From: Stieleria maiorica
GTDB lineage: Bacteria > Planctomycetota > Planctomycetia > Pirellulales > Pirellulaceae
Length of the DNA stretch: 64,000 nt
Direction of reading: 5' to 3'
Assembly: GCF_008035925.1 (NCBI RefSeq)
Contig: NZ_CP036264.1
Coordinates: 6,357,641-6,421,640 of the forward strand
The translations under genes and the position numbers were made by a program. This document shows positions 1 to 8,984 of this stretch, piece by piece. The notes beneath the pieces are model-generated. The model saw only the letters and a list, made by a program, of their open reading frames with translations. It searched no databases and was not told where the DNA came from. Position 1 is the first letter of the stretch. Each line of letters starts with the position of its first letter.

Positions 1-3000
1 CTAAAGGCCGGCGTGCCGGAGGTCAAATTGCTGCCGATCACGATGTCCGGCAGACCGTCGCCGTTGAGGTCGGCGACCGAGACGCCCAATGCTCCAACCG
101 GGGCCGGAATCGAAATCGGATCGTCAAAGCTGCCGTCCCCATTGCCGACCAGAATCCTGACGGTACCTGAGACGACGGCGATCAAATCCAACTTGCCGCC
201 CTCCAGGCCGACCAGCGCGGTGATCTCTCCGGCCTTCTTAAACGGAGTCAGGATCCGTCCGAAGCCCAAAAAATTGTCGTTGACGGTATCGATCTGCAGG
301 AAAACATCTTCGATCGTCAGCAGTCGGCTGACCTTCCATGTTTCCAACGCGATCCTGCCGACGGCGTCCAAACCCAGCGAACCATCCGGTTTAAACTCGA
401 GTCGGATGAACGAATCGTCCGGCGGGTCCTCCGCTTCCGGGGCACTGTCGGCCTTGGCATCGATAGTGGCCAGATCCGGTTCTTCTTCCAGAGCAAACGA
501 CCACGCCACGCCCAGGCTATCGCTCAAATCGACCAACGCTTCTTCGTCGTCCGGGGATGCGAACGAGGCGGCGATCCGCAATTTGGGATCGAATTCTGGG
601 AACAACAACTCCAGCTGTCCGCGCAGCAAAAATCGGTTGCCGCGTTCGATGCCCAGGTCATCGACGCCGCGTTTTTGAAATTCCAAACTCAACTCCGTCG
701 CTTCGGCCTGGACATCAAACAACGTGAATGCCTGATCGGGAAACTCGACCTTTGCTCCGGTCAGATCCACGTCGTTTCTGGTGATGATCACCGAGTTATC
801 GGAGTTTTCGCCGGACCCGATATCGATTTCGACGTTCCCGAGTTTATCCGGCAGCGTGATTTTTCCTTTCAACCCCAGGCCGACGCCCGATTGGGGCAAG
901 AACAATTCGGTCAGCGTGAATTTCAATCCGGCCAACACGAACGCATTTTCTTTGGGCGGTTGGCCGGGCACGTCTTTGCTGGGGAACAATTCAAACTCTT
1001 TGGTCATCCGGTTGATCCGCAAGACCTTCTTGTCTTTCTCCGTCAAGAAGACCTCGGGGCCGAATCCAGGGATGTCTTCCAGCAAGTTCGTCGTGATCGA
1101 TCCCGACAAGAGAAAGAACTCCTCGTTGACTTCGAAGGTCCCGTCGATCGCGAACAAGGGATCGAAGGTCGGCCCGGCGAGACCGATTTCGACCTTTCCT
1201 TCGATCGTGAATCGCTTGTTGATGTCACCGGTGACTCCACCGGAGACACGTCGGATGGCGAAGGGATCAAGCTGGATGGCGTCGGCCGCGTTGACGGGAA
1301 TCGCCGGCAAATCTTCGCTTTTGTGTGACAACGTCAGTTCGCCCGAGGGGCTTTGCAATCGATCGAGCAATTCCGTCGACAGCACGCTGAAGCTGGCCGA
1401 TCCCGATGACTGCTTGAATTCAATGTCTTCATCGTCGCCGGCGAAGCTCATGTCCTGGATCGGACCCACCACGTCCACGTGCAAGACCTTTTTTTCGTCC
1501 GCGGCCGGTTGTGAATCCTCTTCTTTCAAGACATTGGGAAAGGCCAATTTGGCGTCTTCGGCAACGATCAAGGCGTACAGAAACGTTTCATCGCCGATCT
1601 GCGCACCTTCGCTGGTCGCCGTGACTTGAACCGTGCCGGTGTAGATTTTGGCATGGTTGGTGTTCGGGTCCTCGTCCTGCAGTGCGCTGATTTCCCCCGC
1701 GGTGATTTTGCGTGATTTCAGATCGATCGTCTTGGATTCCTTGGGGCCGAGGTCCAAGGACATCTTGTCGGTCTTGGTCTTTGTCAGTGTGGAGATCCGG
1801 TCCAGCACAACCTCTGCCTTGACCGGCTCGGTGGACGTGTTGCTGATGACGATTTGCGCCTCCTGATTCTCGGCGGTGAAAATCCTGTTCAATCCGCTGA
1901 TCGTCACGCTAGCCTGGCCTTGTCCAAAATCCTTGTAGCCGCCCTTGGTGAGGCTTCCGGCGCGGGCCAAGTGCCATCCCGGTGCTTCGATGACGCCGCC
2001 GTCGGAAACGATGCGACGTCCATCTTCGCTGACCGTTCCGGTGCCCACGATCTTCCATTTGCCCGCGTCGTGATCGAACGAGAAAATGGACGATTTTTCT
2101 CCTGGGGCAAGGCCGTCAAAGTTGGGGAAGGTGATCGCCGCCGGCACGTCAAAACTGTTCGCACCGGGGGTTTGGATCGAAACGACCAGTTGTGGATCCA
2201 AGAAAGATGGCAGGGGCGCGGGGATACGATCCGGTTCGACCGGGATGATCGCGGCGGTCGTGGCGGGCGTTCCCGCGTCATCGATCGCGGCACCGGGCTC
2301 GATCGTCAGCGAAAACTCGTCGAACAACGTCGGATCGGTCTCCGGCAGAATCTGTTCCAGACGCGCACGTCCGTCGCCACCAAACCCGACCATGGTCGAT
2401 TCGGTCGCCGACAAGGCCTGGATGTCGGTCTCCTTGAGCGGCGGCAAGTAAATATCAAAGGGAGTCCCGGCCATGTTGAGTTGCAACAGACGTCCCGCTT
2501 GGCTGTGAAATGGTTTCCCGACGTTCGGATAGACAAAGCCGGCGGGAAGATTCGTGGCGGTCGTTCCATCGATATGGACAAAGAACTCCGGCGCCGGCAT
2601 GTCGGTCAGCTCAAAGCGTCCGTTGACGTCGGTCACGACATTTTTGTCGGGCAAGGAATCGACGCGAATCGTGGCGCCGACGATCGGTTCCCCCGTGTTG
2701 GAATCTTTCACGAACCCGAACACGCCTGTCCCCGGTACGGGCGTCAGCGGCAAGGTGCGAAAGTCGGCGTGCTGCACTCCCCCGGGTTCATCATCGCCGT
2801 CGGCATCGAGGGCGATGCCGTCGCGTCCGATGATTTTGGAGCCATCGACCACGACCCGAATCTCCGTCGAAGCCGGCAACGGGTCGTCATAAAAAAACGT
2901 GGCAAACCGTTCGGTGCTCGACACGCGAATCGAACCGTCGACACGTTCGCCGTTGGCGATCAAATAGAACGCGTCGCTGGTCACCGTGGACGCATCGACC

Positions 3001-4025
3001 GGTTCGTCAAATCGAACGATCGTTCTTCGGGTGACGCTGACCAATTCCTCGCCGGCGCTGGGAGACGTCGATCCGATGTTCGGCGGATCGGCAACCAAGA
3101 AGGTTGCAATTTCGGTGTCCGCGGCCAACACGTTCCCCGCCACGTCCTCGATCGTCGTGGACGTTTTCAAACGATACGATTCGTCCGGCAATGACTGGAA
3201 CAGCGATAGCACGAGCGTCGCATCGTCGATGGAACTGATGCTTCGAATCGGAATCGACTGGCCGTGTTGTGATCCGCCGTCAATGGTTAAGTCGAAACTG
3301 GTCGGCACGATCGTGGTGGAAACGGATTCCCCAAGATCCAGTTGGGCGGAATCAAATGTGCGACGCACCGTCGAATCGACCAGCAACTGCGGCATCGGCG
3401 CCGCGCGGTCGATCGTCAGATCAAAGCCTATCTGATTGCCATCGGCTCCCACGCGAATTTCAAAACGGTGGTCGCCGTCCGCCAAGGGGCCGCCCGCGAT
3501 CGCATCGAGCGTTTGTGTCGAGAGCGACGCTTTGGATGCCGTAAACTCACTGGTGATTTCGGTGAAGGGAGCGTTTCCCGAACCGTCAATTCGCGCGAAC
3601 ACCCCTTGGTTGCCGAGCTTACCCGAGCTGATTTGAAGATCGACGCGATAATCATTGGAGACCAGGTCCAGATTTGTCACTCCACCGGGGGCCGAGTCAT
3701 TGGGCAAGGTCGCGGCGACGAGCGGGATGTCTAGCGCCAAGACGTTCAGCACGTGAAGCGCGTCGAGCGGCGTTCCCATCGAGTCTCCGTTCACATCGAT
3801 GAAATTGCCGATGCTCTTGGCCGGGTCGGCGATCCCGTTGTCGCTCAATGCGATCGCGTTGATCACGCGTAGCGCATCGAGCGGAGAGACTTCGCCGTTG
3901 CGGGAAACGTCGTACCGCTGCAGGGGATTGGTGCCGAACGGGTTAGCGGCCAGCAGATCGCGCCGCTCCAATCTTTCGATCAATGCTTTTCGCTTGAAAG
4001 CACGTCGAGTGACGGTCTTGATCAT
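1..4025 (-). CDS. Large secreted planctomycete protein with dockerin-like repeats, Ig-like, CarboxypepD_reg-like and FG-GAP segments (3' end outside window)
   Basis: I read this frame from ATG at 4025 to the left edge, about 1341 codons, with no stop, so the C-terminus is missing. The N-terminus (MIKTVTRRAFKRKALIERL, then ERRDLLA) fits the planctomycete extracellular signal motif (Planc_extracel/LEPR-XLL type). Two dockerin-type calcium loops follow at about residues 35-85 (DVSRNGEVSPLDALRVIN and DVNGDSMGTPLDALHVLN). Next come an SbsA-like Ig segment (around PNIGSTSPSAGEE), then a carboxypeptidase-regulatory-like beta-sandwich (GFVKDSNTGEPIVGATI). A long low-similarity region leads to an FG-GAP/VCBS repeat (VADLNGDGLPDIVIG) at the visible end. 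It is probably a surface or matrix protein. No catalytic domain is visible. The long plus-strand frames over this region are antisense shadows. Confidence 0.8.
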   Translation of the reverse strand, partial: MIKTVTRRAFKRKALIERLERRDLLAANPFGTNPLQRYDVSRNGEVSPLDALRVINAIALSDNGIADPAKSIGNFIDVNGDSMGTPLDALHVLNVLALDIPLVAATLPNDSAPGGVTNLDLVSNDYRVDLQISSGKLGNQGVFARIDGSGNAPFTEITSEFTASKASLSTQTLDAIAGGPLADGDHRFEIRVGADGNQIGFDLTIDRAAPMPQLLVDSTVRRTFDSAQLDLGESVSTTIVPTSFDLTIDGGSQHGQSIPIRSISSIDDATLVLSLFQSLPDESYRLKTSTTIEDVAGNVLAADTEIATFLVADPPNIGSTSPSAGEELVSVTRRTIVRFDEPVDASTVTSDAFYLIANGERVDGSIRVSSTERFATFFYDDPLPASTEIRVVVDGSKIIGRDGIALDADGDDEPGGVQHADFRTLPLTPVPGTGVFGFVKDSNTGEPIVGATIRVDSLPDKNVVTDVNGRFELTDMPAPEFFVHIDGTTATNLPAGFVYPNVGKPFHSQAGRLLQLNMAGTPFDIYLPPLKETDIQALSATESTMVGFGGDGRARLEQILPETDPTLFDEFSLTIEPGAAIDDAGTPATTAAIIPVEPDRIPAPLPSFLDPQLVVSIQTPGANSFDVPAAITFPNFDGLAPGEKSSIFSFDHDAGKWKIVGTGTVSEDGRRIVSDGGVIEAPGWHLARAGSLTKGGYKDFGQGQASVTISGLNRIFTAENQEAQIVISNTSTEPVKAEVVLDRISTLTKTKTDKMSLDLGPKESKTIDLKSRKITAGEISALQDEDPNTNHAKIYTGTVQVTATSEGAQIGDETFLYALIVAEDAKLAFPNVLKEEDSQPAADEKKVLHVDVVGPIQDMSFAGDDEDIEFKQSSGSASFSVLSTELLDRLQSPSGELTLSHKSEDLPAIPVNAADAIQLDPFAIRRVSGGVTGDINKRFTIEGKVEIGLAGPTFDPLFAIDGTFEVNEEFFLLSGSITTNLLEDIPGFGPEVFLTEKDKKVLRINRMTKEFELFPSKDVPGQPPKENAFVLAGLKFTLTELFLPQSGVGLGLKGKITLPDKLGNVEIDIGSGENSDNSVIITRNDVDLTGAKVEFPDQAFTLFDVQAEATELSLEFQKRGVDDLGIERGNRFLLRGQLELLFPEFDPKLRIAASFASPDDEEALVDLSDSLGVAWSFALEEEPDLATIDAKADSAPEAEDPPDDSFIRLEFKPDGSLGLDAVGRIALETWKVSRLLTIEDVFLQIDTVNDNFLGFGRILTPFKKAGEITALVGLEGGKLDLIAVVSGTVRILVGNGDGSFDDPISIPAPVGALGVSVADLNGDGLPDIVIGSNLTSGTPAF

Positions 4026-4065
4026 CGCAGGTGCCTCGGCTGGACCCGATGGAGCCCAACCCGCC

Positions 4066-4071
4066 ATTATA
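4066..4071 (-). promoter_or_regulatory. Possible -10 box for the large secreted protein
   Basis: On the minus strand the hexamer reads TATAAT, about 40 bases upstream of the ATG at 4025. The nearest -35-like hexamers (TTGTAT and TTGCAC) have poor spacing, so this is a tentative call. The rest of the 4026-4246 intergenic stretch shows no clear feature. Confidence 0.3.
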
Positions 4072-4233
4072 GTGCTCTGGACTATACAAATGTGCAAAAA
4101 TCTTGTGGGCGATCGATCCGCGCTGCCCTGCCCTGCTCCATCGAAGAGCGGCGGAGTGGCGATCCTCACGAACCTTCCCGCGGCGATCGGCGTCCTTTAG
4201 ATTGAGCAAACTGGTCGAACTTTTTTTCTGTTT

Positions 4234-4239
4234 GGAGGG
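4234..4239 (+). promoter_or_regulatory. Shine-Dalgarno site GGAGGG that supports a TTG start at 4247
   Basis: GGAGGG lies 7 bases before TTG 4247, in frame with the dehydrogenase. The nearby ATG at 4242 is out of frame. The translated start then aligns with the usual N-terminus of medium-chain dehydrogenases. Confidence 0.6.
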
Positions 4240-4246
4240 AAATGGA

Positions 4247-5227
4247 TTGCAAGCTCTTGTCCGAACCGATGAAGGAACCGAGTGGAGGGACGTCGCTGCG
4301 GTGACGCCCGGTGTCGGGCAGGTGCTCGTGCAAGTTTCGTTGGTCGGTTTGTGCCGGACGGACTTGGCGGTCGCGTCGGGACGATTGCGGGTCGACACAC
4401 CGCGAATTCTCGGGCATGAGTTTGTCGGCCGCGTTGTCGCCGTCGGTGAGGATGTCTGCGGTCTTTCGCTCGGGGACAAGGTGGCCGCCGATCCGGTGCT
4501 ACATTGCGGGCGATGTGACCGCTGTGCCGGTGGTTGGCAGCATGCTTGTCGCAGGGCACGGTTTTTGGGCGTCGACGTCGATGGTGCGATCGTCCAACAA
4601 ATCGCCATTCCCGCACCAAACGCTTGGCGGCTTCCCGCGTCGCTGGATGATCGCATCGCCGCATTGCTCGAACCGGTCGCGGCCTGTGCGGCGGTGTTGA
4701 AGACACCGATCGATGTTTCACAGCGCGGCGTCGTCTTCGGCAGGGGGCGTTTGGCGAGTCTGACGAAGATGATCCTCCAGTCCCGCGGATTTTTGCACGT
4801 GCATTGCGTCCATCGCGGCGCGGAGCCGATGGAAAGTGACCAGTATGACTTTGCCATCGATACCGAGGGGACAACCCGATCCGTGGGGCAGCTCGCCGAC
4901 AGTCTCCGACCGGCCGGCGTCTTGGTACTCAAGAGTCGGCCGCTGCGGCCGGTCGAATTGCAGTTGAGAACGCTGTTGCCCAAAGAGCCGCAAGTCGTCC
5001 TGGTCAACTACGCCGACTTTGCCGATGCCCGTGAATTATTGCTGGATCCCGCGATCGACTTTGCATCGTTGCTGGGACCGGTTTGGAGTGCGGAGCGATC
5101 CGCCAGGGCGTTTGAAGCTGCCGCGCTGGACCCGTTTCGGAAACATTTTGTCGACCTGACCAGCTTCCCGGCCCAGAATTCCGTCGCGAGATCGCAGCAT
5201 CAATGTGTGCCATCGTCGGATGTGTGA
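4247..5227 (+). CDS. Zinc-type medium-chain alcohol dehydrogenase-like protein, first gene of the NRPS-like operon
   Basis: About 326 residues from a TTG start with a good ribosome-binding site. The frame stays open upstream, but that extension does not look like protein of this family. Catalytic-domain signatures are GLCRTDL (zinc ligand Cys36) and GHEF (His57, Glu58). A structural-zinc cluster has Cys87, Cys90, Cys93 and Cys101. The nucleotide-binding segment near FGRGRLASL is a weakened version of the family's GDGxLGxL. The family oxidises alcohols or reduces aldehydes with NAD(P)H. Its 3' end overlaps the asparagine synthetase start by 25 bases, so the two are translationally coupled. Inference: it may reduce or oxidise the aldehyde/alcohol released by the reductase domain encoded downstream. 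The substrate cannot be read from sequence. Confidence 0.8.
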   Translation: MQALVRTDEGTEWRDVAAVTPGVGQVLVQVSLVGLCRTDLAVASGRLRVDTPRILGHEFVGRVVAVGEDVCGLSLGDKVAADPVLHCGRCDRCAGGWQHACRRARFLGVDVDGAIVQQIAIPAPNAWRLPASLDDRIAALLEPVAACAAVLKTPIDVSQRGVVFGRGRLASLTKMILQSRGFLHVHCVHRGAEPMESDQYDFAIDTEGTTRSVGQLADSLRPAGVLVLKSRPLRPVELQLRTLLPKEPQVVLVNYADFADARELLLDPAIDFASLLGPVWSAERSARAFEAAALDPFRKHFVDLTSFPAQNSVARSQHQCVPSSDV

Positions 5228-7164
5228 ATTGGGGATTGCGACGGAAGCTGACCCGGGATCGATTGATGCGGGCGGCGGAATCGATGCAACATCGTGGCCG
5301 CGACGGTACGCGTGTCATGTTTCAACCCGCATCCGGTCAACGCGGGGCGTTCGGACTGGGGCACTGCCGCTTGGCAGTCAACGGAGGCCCGTCGGCAGTT
5401 CAGCCGATCGGAAACCGTTGCGGCGACATCTCGATCGTCGTCAACGGAGAATTGTACGATCCCGGTGATGTCCTGCGGCGACGTCTTGAATCCCAAGGAC
5501 ATCGATTTGCGACGTCCAGTGACAGCGAACTAGCACTCCACCTTTACGTTCAACATGGACTCGAGTTTGTCCAGTATTTGCGGGGCGAATTTGCCATCGT
5601 GATTCATGACGCCCGCGAGAATCGATTGCTGGCGGTCCGTGATCGATTCGGGATCAAGCCACTGCTATACACGCAGCGCGCCGGAGAGACCTGGTTCGCC
5701 TCGCAGGCCTGCGCCTTTCGAGCCGCGGGGATCGAATTGGAATGCGACACAGAATCGGTCTGGCATGTGATGAGTTTTCAGTACACGCTGCCGGATCGGA
5801 CGTTGCAACGAAACGTCTTTCAAATCCCGCCCGGCTGTCTCGCAATCGCGCGCGACGAGACGGTGCAAATTCATCGCTACTGGGACCTTGACTATCCACC
5901 GCTGGATGACCGAAATCCGTCTGCGTGCATTGGCGATGCGGACGAGTTGGCCGCGGCGCTGGCCGATCGCTTCGACGAAGCGGTGCGGATTCGTCTGCGT
6001 GGCGACGTTCCCGTGGTCTCTCACCTCAGCGGGGGCATCGATTCGTGCAGCGTTTTGGATTCGGCGGTCCGGCAGGGGGGAGTCGCGGCGGCATTTTCGA
6101 TCGGGTTTCCGGGCGATGCGGACCATGACGAATCAAAATCTGCCGTCGACATCGCCGCCCGCTTGGGAGTCCACTTTTATGGTGTTGATGGTTCTCCGAG
6201 GCATCTGATCGATGCCATCGAAGCCTCGGTCACGGCCAGTGAAGGTTGGTGCGTCAACGGTCACTTGCCCGCCAAATACCTGCTCAGTCGAGCGATTTCG
6301 CAGGCAGGGTACAAAGTGGCATTGACCGGCGAAGGGGCGGACGAGTTGCTGGCCGGATACGCTCATCTGAAAATCGATCATTGCCGTTCGGTCGCGCCCG
6401 CCGCAATCGACGGGATTCTGGCTCAGAATCGGACGTCCTATGGCAGCATGATCCCGGCCGCCGGCGGCACGATCCCGACGCAGGCGATTCGCGCCGTGCT
6501 GGGGTACGTGCCGACGTTTCTGGCCGCCAAAGCGTCACAGGGTTGGATGATCCGATCGCATCTTCAAGCGAGTTTCTTGGCCCCGTTTTCGGGCCGCGAC
6601 GCGATGGCAGAATTCGTTGCCGCAGTGTTTGATCCGGATCAAATCGACAACCGACACGTGGTTCATCAATCGCTGTACGTTTGGATGAAGACGGCGCTGG
6701 CGCAAAACATTCTGCGTACCTTGGGCGACGGATGCGAATCGGCCCACGCAACGGAGGGCCGATTGCCGATGTTGGACCACTTGCTGTTTCAGTGGGTGAA
6801 ACAACAGCCCATCGGTCGTTTGATCCGATCCCAGCAGAGCGGAGAATCGGATCTCCGACGTGGCAAAACAACCGAACGGTTCGCCGACAAGTGGCTGTTA
6901 CGCGCCGCGATGCGAGATCGTCTGCCATCGCGTGTGGTCAATCGGCCGAAGCATCCCTTTGACGCGCCGCCGTTGGCCAACAGCCTGTTTCGATGCCAGC
7001 GTCTGATGGACTTTCTTCAGTCAAGGATCGATGACCACCCGTATTTCGATGCCGCCAAGGTTCGGCGGACGCTTTCGATGATGAAAGACGCGAACCAGGA
7101 ATCCAAGACCGCCACCGACCCGTTATGGTGGATGCTGCTATCGTCCCATTCGTCCCTTGCGTAG
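5203..7164 (+). CDS. asnB: Asparagine synthetase (glutamine-hydrolysing) family amidotransferase
   Basis: 653 residues. Met1 is followed by Cys2 (MCAIVG), the N-terminal nucleophile of class II glutamine amidotransferases, and by glutaminase motifs NGELYD (81-86) and SSDSELAL (105-112). The C-terminal ATP-pyrophosphatase domain carries SGGIDS at 276-281 and the EGRLPMLD segment typical of AsnB. The family makes an amide from a carboxylate using glutamine and ATP. In biosynthetic clusters such enzymes often amidate carrier-bound or free intermediates rather than aspartate. The ATG lies inside the preceding dehydrogenase gene. A 190-base gap holding a palindrome separates it from the methyltransferase. 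It could still be the housekeeping AsnB, but the context argues for a pathway role. Confidence 0.88.
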   Translation: MCAIVGCVNWGLRRKLTRDRLMRAAESMQHRGRDGTRVMFQPASGQRGAFGLGHCRLAVNGGPSAVQPIGNRCGDISIVVNGELYDPGDVLRRRLESQGHRFATSSDSELALHLYVQHGLEFVQYLRGEFAIVIHDARENRLLAVRDRFGIKPLLYTQRAGETWFASQACAFRAAGIELECDTESVWHVMSFQYTLPDRTLQRNVFQIPPGCLAIARDETVQIHRYWDLDYPPLDDRNPSACIGDADELAAALADRFDEAVRIRLRGDVPVVSHLSGGIDSCSVLDSAVRQGGVAAAFSIGFPGDADHDESKSAVDIAARLGVHFYGVDGSPRHLIDAIEASVTASEGWCVNGHLPAKYLLSRAISQAGYKVALTGEGADELLAGYAHLKIDHCRSVAPAAIDGILAQNRTSYGSMIPAAGGTIPTQAIRAVLGYVPTFLAAKASQGWMIRSHLQASFLAPFSGRDAMAEFVAAVFDPDQIDNRHVVHQSLYVWMKTALAQNILRTLGDGCESAHATEGRLPMLDHLLFQWVKQQPIGRLIRSQQSGESDLRRGKTTERFADKWLLRAAMRDRLPSRVVNRPKHPFDAPPLANSLFRCQRLMDFLQSRIDDHPYFDAAKVRRTLSMMKDANQESKTATDPLWWMLLSSHSSLA

Positions 7165-7302
7165 CCCGGGAACGAGGGTGTAGCGGAATCGAAAACGCCA
7201 ATTTCCTACGAAAGAAAACGCGAACGAATTGAACGATGTCGCACAGCCCAGGCTCCGTCTCTTGCAACACACACCACGTGCGGCGGAGCCACACGGACAT
7301 CG

Positions 7303-7327
7303 CGTTCCCAGGCAGAGCCTGGGAACG
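7303..7327. repeat. Perfect palindrome inside the operon (CGTTCCCAGGC-AGA-GCCTGGGAACG)
   Basis: Two 11-base arms flank a 3-base loop. A half-copy (CCCGGGAACGAGG) occurs at about 7166-7178. The whole asnB-methyltransferase gap (7165-7354) looks like a dispersed repeat of the type common in planctomycete and cyanobacterial genomes. In RNA it would form a strong stem-loop between the two genes. Confidence 0.8.
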
Positions 7328-7354
7328 AGGAAGACGAGGACCAACCGAGACGAC

Positions 7355-8134
7355 ATGACCCCAACGAAATCACAAACTCCCTCCGAAACCGCCTGGTGGA
7401 AATCGTTTTATGATGATGTGGCCAAGGTGGTCCTGGCGGACCAAGCCCCCGCCACCATCGTGCGCCAGGTCGACACGATCGTGCGGTTGACGGGCCTGTC
7501 GAAAGGTCATCGCGTGATTGACCAGTGTTGCGGTTTGGGGCAACATGCCTGCGAACTGGCAAGCCGTGGTGTCGATGTCGTTGGAGTCGATCAGTCGGCC
7601 GATTACATCGATCATGCCCGACAACTTGCCGGACATCGGAATGTCGCTGCCGAATTTGTCGTCGCCGACGCGTTGGAGTATCAACACCCCGAGCGTGTCG
7701 ATGCGATTTACAACTGGCACAGCAGTTTCGGTTACGCCCGACACGATGCCCAGAACGGGCGGATGCTTGACGCCGCCCGCCACTCGCTTCGACACGGCGG
7801 GATGATGTTGTTGGAATTCCCCAACATGTTGCACCTGTTGGCCAATTTCCAGGAATCGATCGTGTCGCAGCACCCCGACGGGGTTGCCCTGACGCGGACG
7901 TCGCGAATCGCCGCCTGCACCGGGACGCTGCATCAAGTTTGGGAGTATCGGCGAAATGGCCAGCGCGTCCGTCGACATGAGAGCACGCTGCGGATCTATC
8001 TGCCGGATCAACTGATCAAAATGTTTTGTGACTATGGTTTTGACGATGTGTGCGCTTTGTCACCGTGCGGCGAACCGTTGACGCCGGCAGAGCCGCGTTG
8101 CATCATCGTGGGGAGGAACCCTTCGGATGGTTGA
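7355..8134 (+). CDS. Class I SAM-dependent methyltransferase
   Basis: About 259 residues from ATG 7355. The frame extends upstream to 7229 through repeat DNA, so the internal ATG is preferred. SAM-binding motif I is VIDQCCGLGQH (residues 54-64), followed by VDVVGVDQS (motif II acid) and a later GGMMLLEFPN strand. The fold is that of small-molecule methyltransferases of the Methyltransf_11/25 group. The gene ends 8 bases inside the next gene. Inference: it methylates an intermediate of the NRPS-like pathway. Whether N-, O- or C-methylation cannot be decided. Confidence 0.8.
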   Translation: MTPTKSQTPSETAWWKSFYDDVAKVVLADQAPATIVRQVDTIVRLTGLSKGHRVIDQCCGLGQHACELASRGVDVVGVDQSADYIDHARQLAGHRNVAAEFVVADALEYQHPERVDAIYNWHSSFGYARHDAQNGRMLDAARHSLRHGGMMLLEFPNMLHLLANFQESIVSQHPDGVALTRTSRIAACTGTLHQVWEYRRNGQRVRRHESTLRIYLPDQLIKMFCDYGFDDVCALSPCGEPLTPAEPRCIIVGRNPSDG

Positions 8135-8984
8135 TTTAATCCAACGCTACGACGGTCAAACCGACGCTGAATTCCGGTCGGTCCTGTATTCTGGAACCGT
8201 GCTGGTGATGCCGGCCTCGGAATCAACGCGACGGATCCGTGAATTCTGTTGGGATCGTATTTGTCAGGTGTTCGGAGACGATCCGCGCGGCGCGACAAGG
8301 CGGATTGATGGTGAAACGTTGTTTCAAAAAGCCGGCTTGCTGCGACGGGAGTTCTACCAATCGGAGGTGTGTCGACGCGGGATCGCCGATCTGTTGCGGC
8401 AGACCGGTTGCGACGTTGATGACCATCGATGTGACCCCGTTCGATTGCGCGTCATCACCGAAGGCGGGCACCACAACCCGGCCGCCGCGCCGGTCTACTA
8501 TGCCCATCGCGACACCTGGTACTCGAATCCGCAGTGCCAGATTACATGGTGGATGCCGCTCCATCGGGTCGAAACGACCGAAACGTTTTCGTTCTTACCC
8601 GATTACTTCGATCGGGCGGTGGGAAACGATTCGGGCGGTTTCGATTATCGGCAATGGACGTCCAAAGGAACCGATCTGAAGATCGGCTGGCAGGACGCCG
8701 ACGCGGGACGTCGTGAGCTTTACCCGCAATTGCGTGAATCGCTACCCCAGCATCGCCGGATCGCGTTTGAGGCGGAGCCGGGCGAAGTGATCGTTTTTTC
8801 GGGCCAGCATCTTCATCAAACGGTCCCCATCGAGCAGGGCGAAACGCGGTTGAGCGTCGACTTCCGGACGGTCTGTTTGTCCGATCATCGGCAGGGGGCT
8901 GGACCGGCCAACGTCGACAACCATTCCACGGGAGACGCGTTGGCTGGTCATGTTCCGGTCGTATCCGCGGATTTGCAGCAATGA
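8127..8984 (+). CDS. Phytanoyl-CoA dioxygenase-like Fe(II)/2-oxoglutarate oxygenase
   Basis: 285 residues. The iron-binding triad is visible: His127 and Asp129 in YYAHRDTWY, and a distal His in GQHLHQTVP (His230 most likely). Arg241 or Arg247 (ETRLSVDFRT) could bind 2-oxoglutarate. Trp-rich QITWWMPL is consistent with the jelly-roll core of PhyH-like enzymes. Such enzymes hydroxylate or desaturate free or carrier-bound amino acids in many natural-product pathways. It overlaps the methyltransferase by 8 bases, and its stop shares ATGA with the NRPS-like gene. The substrate is unknown. It is related in fold only to the second PhyH-like gene at 44872. Confidence 0.75.
   Translation: MVDLIQRYDGQTDAEFRSVLYSGTVLVMPASESTRRIREFCWDRICQVFGDDPRGATRRIDGETLFQKAGLLRREFYQSEVCRRGIADLLRQTGCDVDDHRCDPVRLRVITEGGHHNPAAAPVYYAHRDTWYSNPQCQITWWMPLHRVETTETFSFLPDYFDRAVGNDSGGFDYRQWTSKGTDLKIGWQDADAGRRELYPQLRESLPQHRRIAFEAEPGEVIVFSGQHLHQTVPIEQGETRLSVDFRTVCLSDHRQGAGPANVDNHSTGDALAGHVPVVSADLQQ

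Noticed and set aside
1854..3194. Plus-strand frame of 446 codons and similar frames in 13-1866
   Set aside because: Antisense to the large secreted protein, which reads without stop from 4025 to the window edge with recognisable modules.
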